A DNA stretch of 64,000 nucleotides from Novosphingobium sp. AAP83 (GTDB lineage: Bacteria; Pseudomonadota; Alphaproteobacteria; Sphingomonadales; Sphingomonadaceae). Both the position numbers and the translations under genes were made by a program. Of this stretch, positions 62,682 through 64,000 are shown in pieces (position 1 is the stretch's first letter; each line of letters begins with the position of its first letter). Location of the stretch: positions 124,001 to 188,000 of the forward strand of contig NZ_LJHY01000020.1 in NCBI RefSeq assembly GCF_001295795.1, given 5' to 3'. The notes under the pieces are model-generated. The model did not search any database. It was not told the origin of the DNA and was given only the letters and a program-made list of their open reading frames with translations.

Positions 62682-63111
62682 GGGATGGTCTCTTGGTCAG
62701 GGGGGTGGTCTTTAGTAACCAAACCTTCCCATCAGGAGGCCATTCCAGCCAATACGCTCTCCCCCCGCGCGTCAGCGGGTTCGTTCAATCGGCACGCGAT
62801 TCAAAGCGGTCGAAAACCGCCCTATAAATACAATTCGACTTGCAGTGGGTGAATACCCTCCCGAAAGTGCACTCGGACAATCAGTTTTTTGCAGTTCTGC
62901 CCAGCGGAATGTATTTTTCCATTAATCTCATAGCTATAAAGTCAAAGGGCGCAGGTGCAGAGTGTTGGGTTTGTTTGGGTTTCTCATATGCACCCGTGAT
63001 AACCGGTGCCACTTATCAATTGAAATCAAAAGTGCCGTACCTCTTCAGGTGCCTTGCCGCAGGTGCGAAACACGATGATTTCAGCTGATGTTAATTCGGA
63101 GCTATAGTACC
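62682..63111. other. Intergenic region before the RTX gene
   Basis: No gene recognised. It contains a small GCGGT/ACCGC hairpin near 62800 and must hold the promoter of the downstream surface protein gene. Confidence 0.4.
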
Positions 63112-64000
63112 ATGCGCGTCTCGAAGCCAAAAGTTGGACAAAACGTCAACTCGCCGATCCCCGGCAAAAAAGTTGGACAAAACGTCAACGGAAAGGCCTC
63201 GAACGATCGGCTTGTTGGAACTGAATTTAACGATTCAATTTTCGGCGCAGCCGGTGACGATGTGATTAACGGTCTTGCTGGCGATGATGTGATCCGCGGT
63301 GGACTGGGCAATGATACATTGACGGGCGGTCTCGGGAACGACATTTTCACCTTCGAAAAGACCCGCGTAGAAAACGGTTTAGATACGATCACCGATCTCG
63401 GGTACAGCCGGGGTGGCAAGGGCCATGGTGGATCGGATATCCTTGATTTCTCGTCTGCGATCACAGTCAAAAAGATGACGCAAGCGATGATTGGCAACTA
63501 CATCAAGGTGACAACCGACAAGGTTTTTGTCGACCTTGACGGCGCTGGGCCTGGAGGTTGGGTAGCTTGGGCCAACGTGCAAGGTCTGGCTGTTGGCGAC
63601 AAGATAAACGTTCGCACGGCTGGATTTAATGGTTTTGTAACTGTTGGCGACGGCGCTGCGCCGGTTTTCGCTAAAGGACAGACGAGTTTCTCGTACAATG
63701 AGAACCAGTTGTCTGGTGCAACGGTTGCGACGGTTAATGGCTTTACCGACGATGTCGGTGTGACAGGGTACCGCTTCAGCAACAGCGGCGGAACGACTGG
63801 TACCGCGACGACGAGCGATGGTTGGTTTACCATTGGGACTGCCGGTGCCATCGCCATGACGAAATCTGGCGCAGCGTCGCAAGCAAACGATTTTGAAACG
63901 GGCGGTGCACAAACCCGAACATATTTTATCCAGGCGCGTGATGCGGCTGGCAATTGGTCGGCTGCGCAAAAAATCATACTGAGCGTGAACAACGTTGACG
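63112..64000 (+). CDS. RTX-type calcium-binding surface protein (3' end outside window)
   Basis: The frame starts at the ATG at 63112 and stays open to the window end (296 residues seen). Residues about 40-80 carry nonapeptide repeats GGxGxDxUx (GAAGDDVINGLAGDDVIRGGLGNDTLTGGLGNDIFTF), which bind calcium in type-I-secreted proteins. Next comes the usual RTX-flanking DxITDLG..DILDFS module and then a cadherin-like region (FSYNENQLSGATVATVNGFTDDVGV). RTX repeats at the N-terminal side suggest a large adhesin or enzyme rather than a short haemolysin. The first 30 residues contain a doubled KVGQNVN. Confidence 0.88.
   Translation, partial: MRVSKPKVGQNVNSPIPGKKVGQNVNGKASNDRLVGTEFNDSIFGAAGDDVINGLAGDDVIRGGLGNDTLTGGLGNDIFTFEKTRVENGLDTITDLGYSRGGKGHGGSDILDFSSAITVKKMTQAMIGNYIKVTTDKVFVDLDGAGPGGWVAWANVQGLAVGDKINVRTAGFNGFVTVGDGAAPVFAKGQTSFSYNENQLSGATVATVNGFTDDVGVTGYRFSNSGGTTGTATTSDGWFTIGTAGAIAMTKSGAASQANDFETGGAQTRTYFIQARDAAGNWSAAQKIILSVNNVD
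63129..63189 (+). repeat. 22-bp direct repeat in the start of the RTX gene
   Basis: The sequence beginning AAAAGTTGGACAAAACG and ending TCAAC occurs at 63129-63150 and again at 63168-63189, 39 bases apart and in frame, so KVGQNVN is encoded twice. It probably arose by local duplication. Confidence 0.8.

Overview
The window is chromosomal DNA, mostly GC-rich, from an alphaproteobacterium, most likely a sphingomonad (Novosphingobium/Sphingobium/Erythrobacter relatives). Three large TonB-dependent receptors, an UrcA-family protein, and the alphaproteobacterial order rimP-nusA-ylxR-infB-rbfA-truB-rpsO-pnp support this. The organism call is inference from gene content.

Layout. 1-5.9 kb: the end of a NUDIX hydrolase gene, a ModE-like regulator, an aminotransferase, and an orphan set of three TadE/TadG-type genes, one with a von Willebrand factor A region. 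6-9.7 kb: a TonB receptor followed by a secreted tyrosine-type phosphatase. 9.7-10.8 kb: a decayed stretch holding the tail of a response regulator. 10.8-15 kb: a TetR regulator, a Rieske oxygenase and a TonB receptor, which look like an uptake-and-oxidation cassette. 15.4 kb: tRNA-Arg(UCU), then a queuosine-precursor transporter and PspC. 17-29.6 kb: the conserved transcription/translation cluster, interrupted after infB by a structured 340-bp interval with a 33-codon membrane peptide, and by DUF1697, YceI, thymidine kinase and site-2 protease genes. 29.7-36.3 kb: a 1252-residue CheB-CheR-kinase-receiver fusion, a fatty acid hydroxylase with a membrane companion, and a metallo-beta-lactamase-fold hydrolase.

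36.4-50.6 kb is the most interesting part. A TonB receptor is divergent from a tight operon: substrate-binding lipoprotein, permease, ATPase, NikR-like regulator, two DUF1989 proteins, a biotin-dependent urea/guanidine carboxylase and allophanate hydrolase. The DUF1989 pair suggests guanidine rather than urea as substrate (guanidine to carboxyguanidine to allophanate to ammonia plus CO2). I found no guanidine riboswitch. The intergenic region instead has two exact copies of TATTAC-N14-GTAATA, the geometry of a NikR operator, while the encoded NikR-like protein has lost three of the four nickel ligands.

50.6-55.4 kb: an UrcA protein, a second fatty acid hydroxylase, and a LysR regulator divergent from a 2-oxoglutarate-dependent oxygenase operon, with a 22-bp-phased direct repeat between them. 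55.4-62.7 kb is a patchwork with truncated SDR, IS3, IS630 and integrase fragments, an AT-rich HTH gene, a single-domain response regulator, and a 7TM-DISM histidine kinase with an OmpR-type partner. The window ends inside an RTX-type calcium-binding surface protein.
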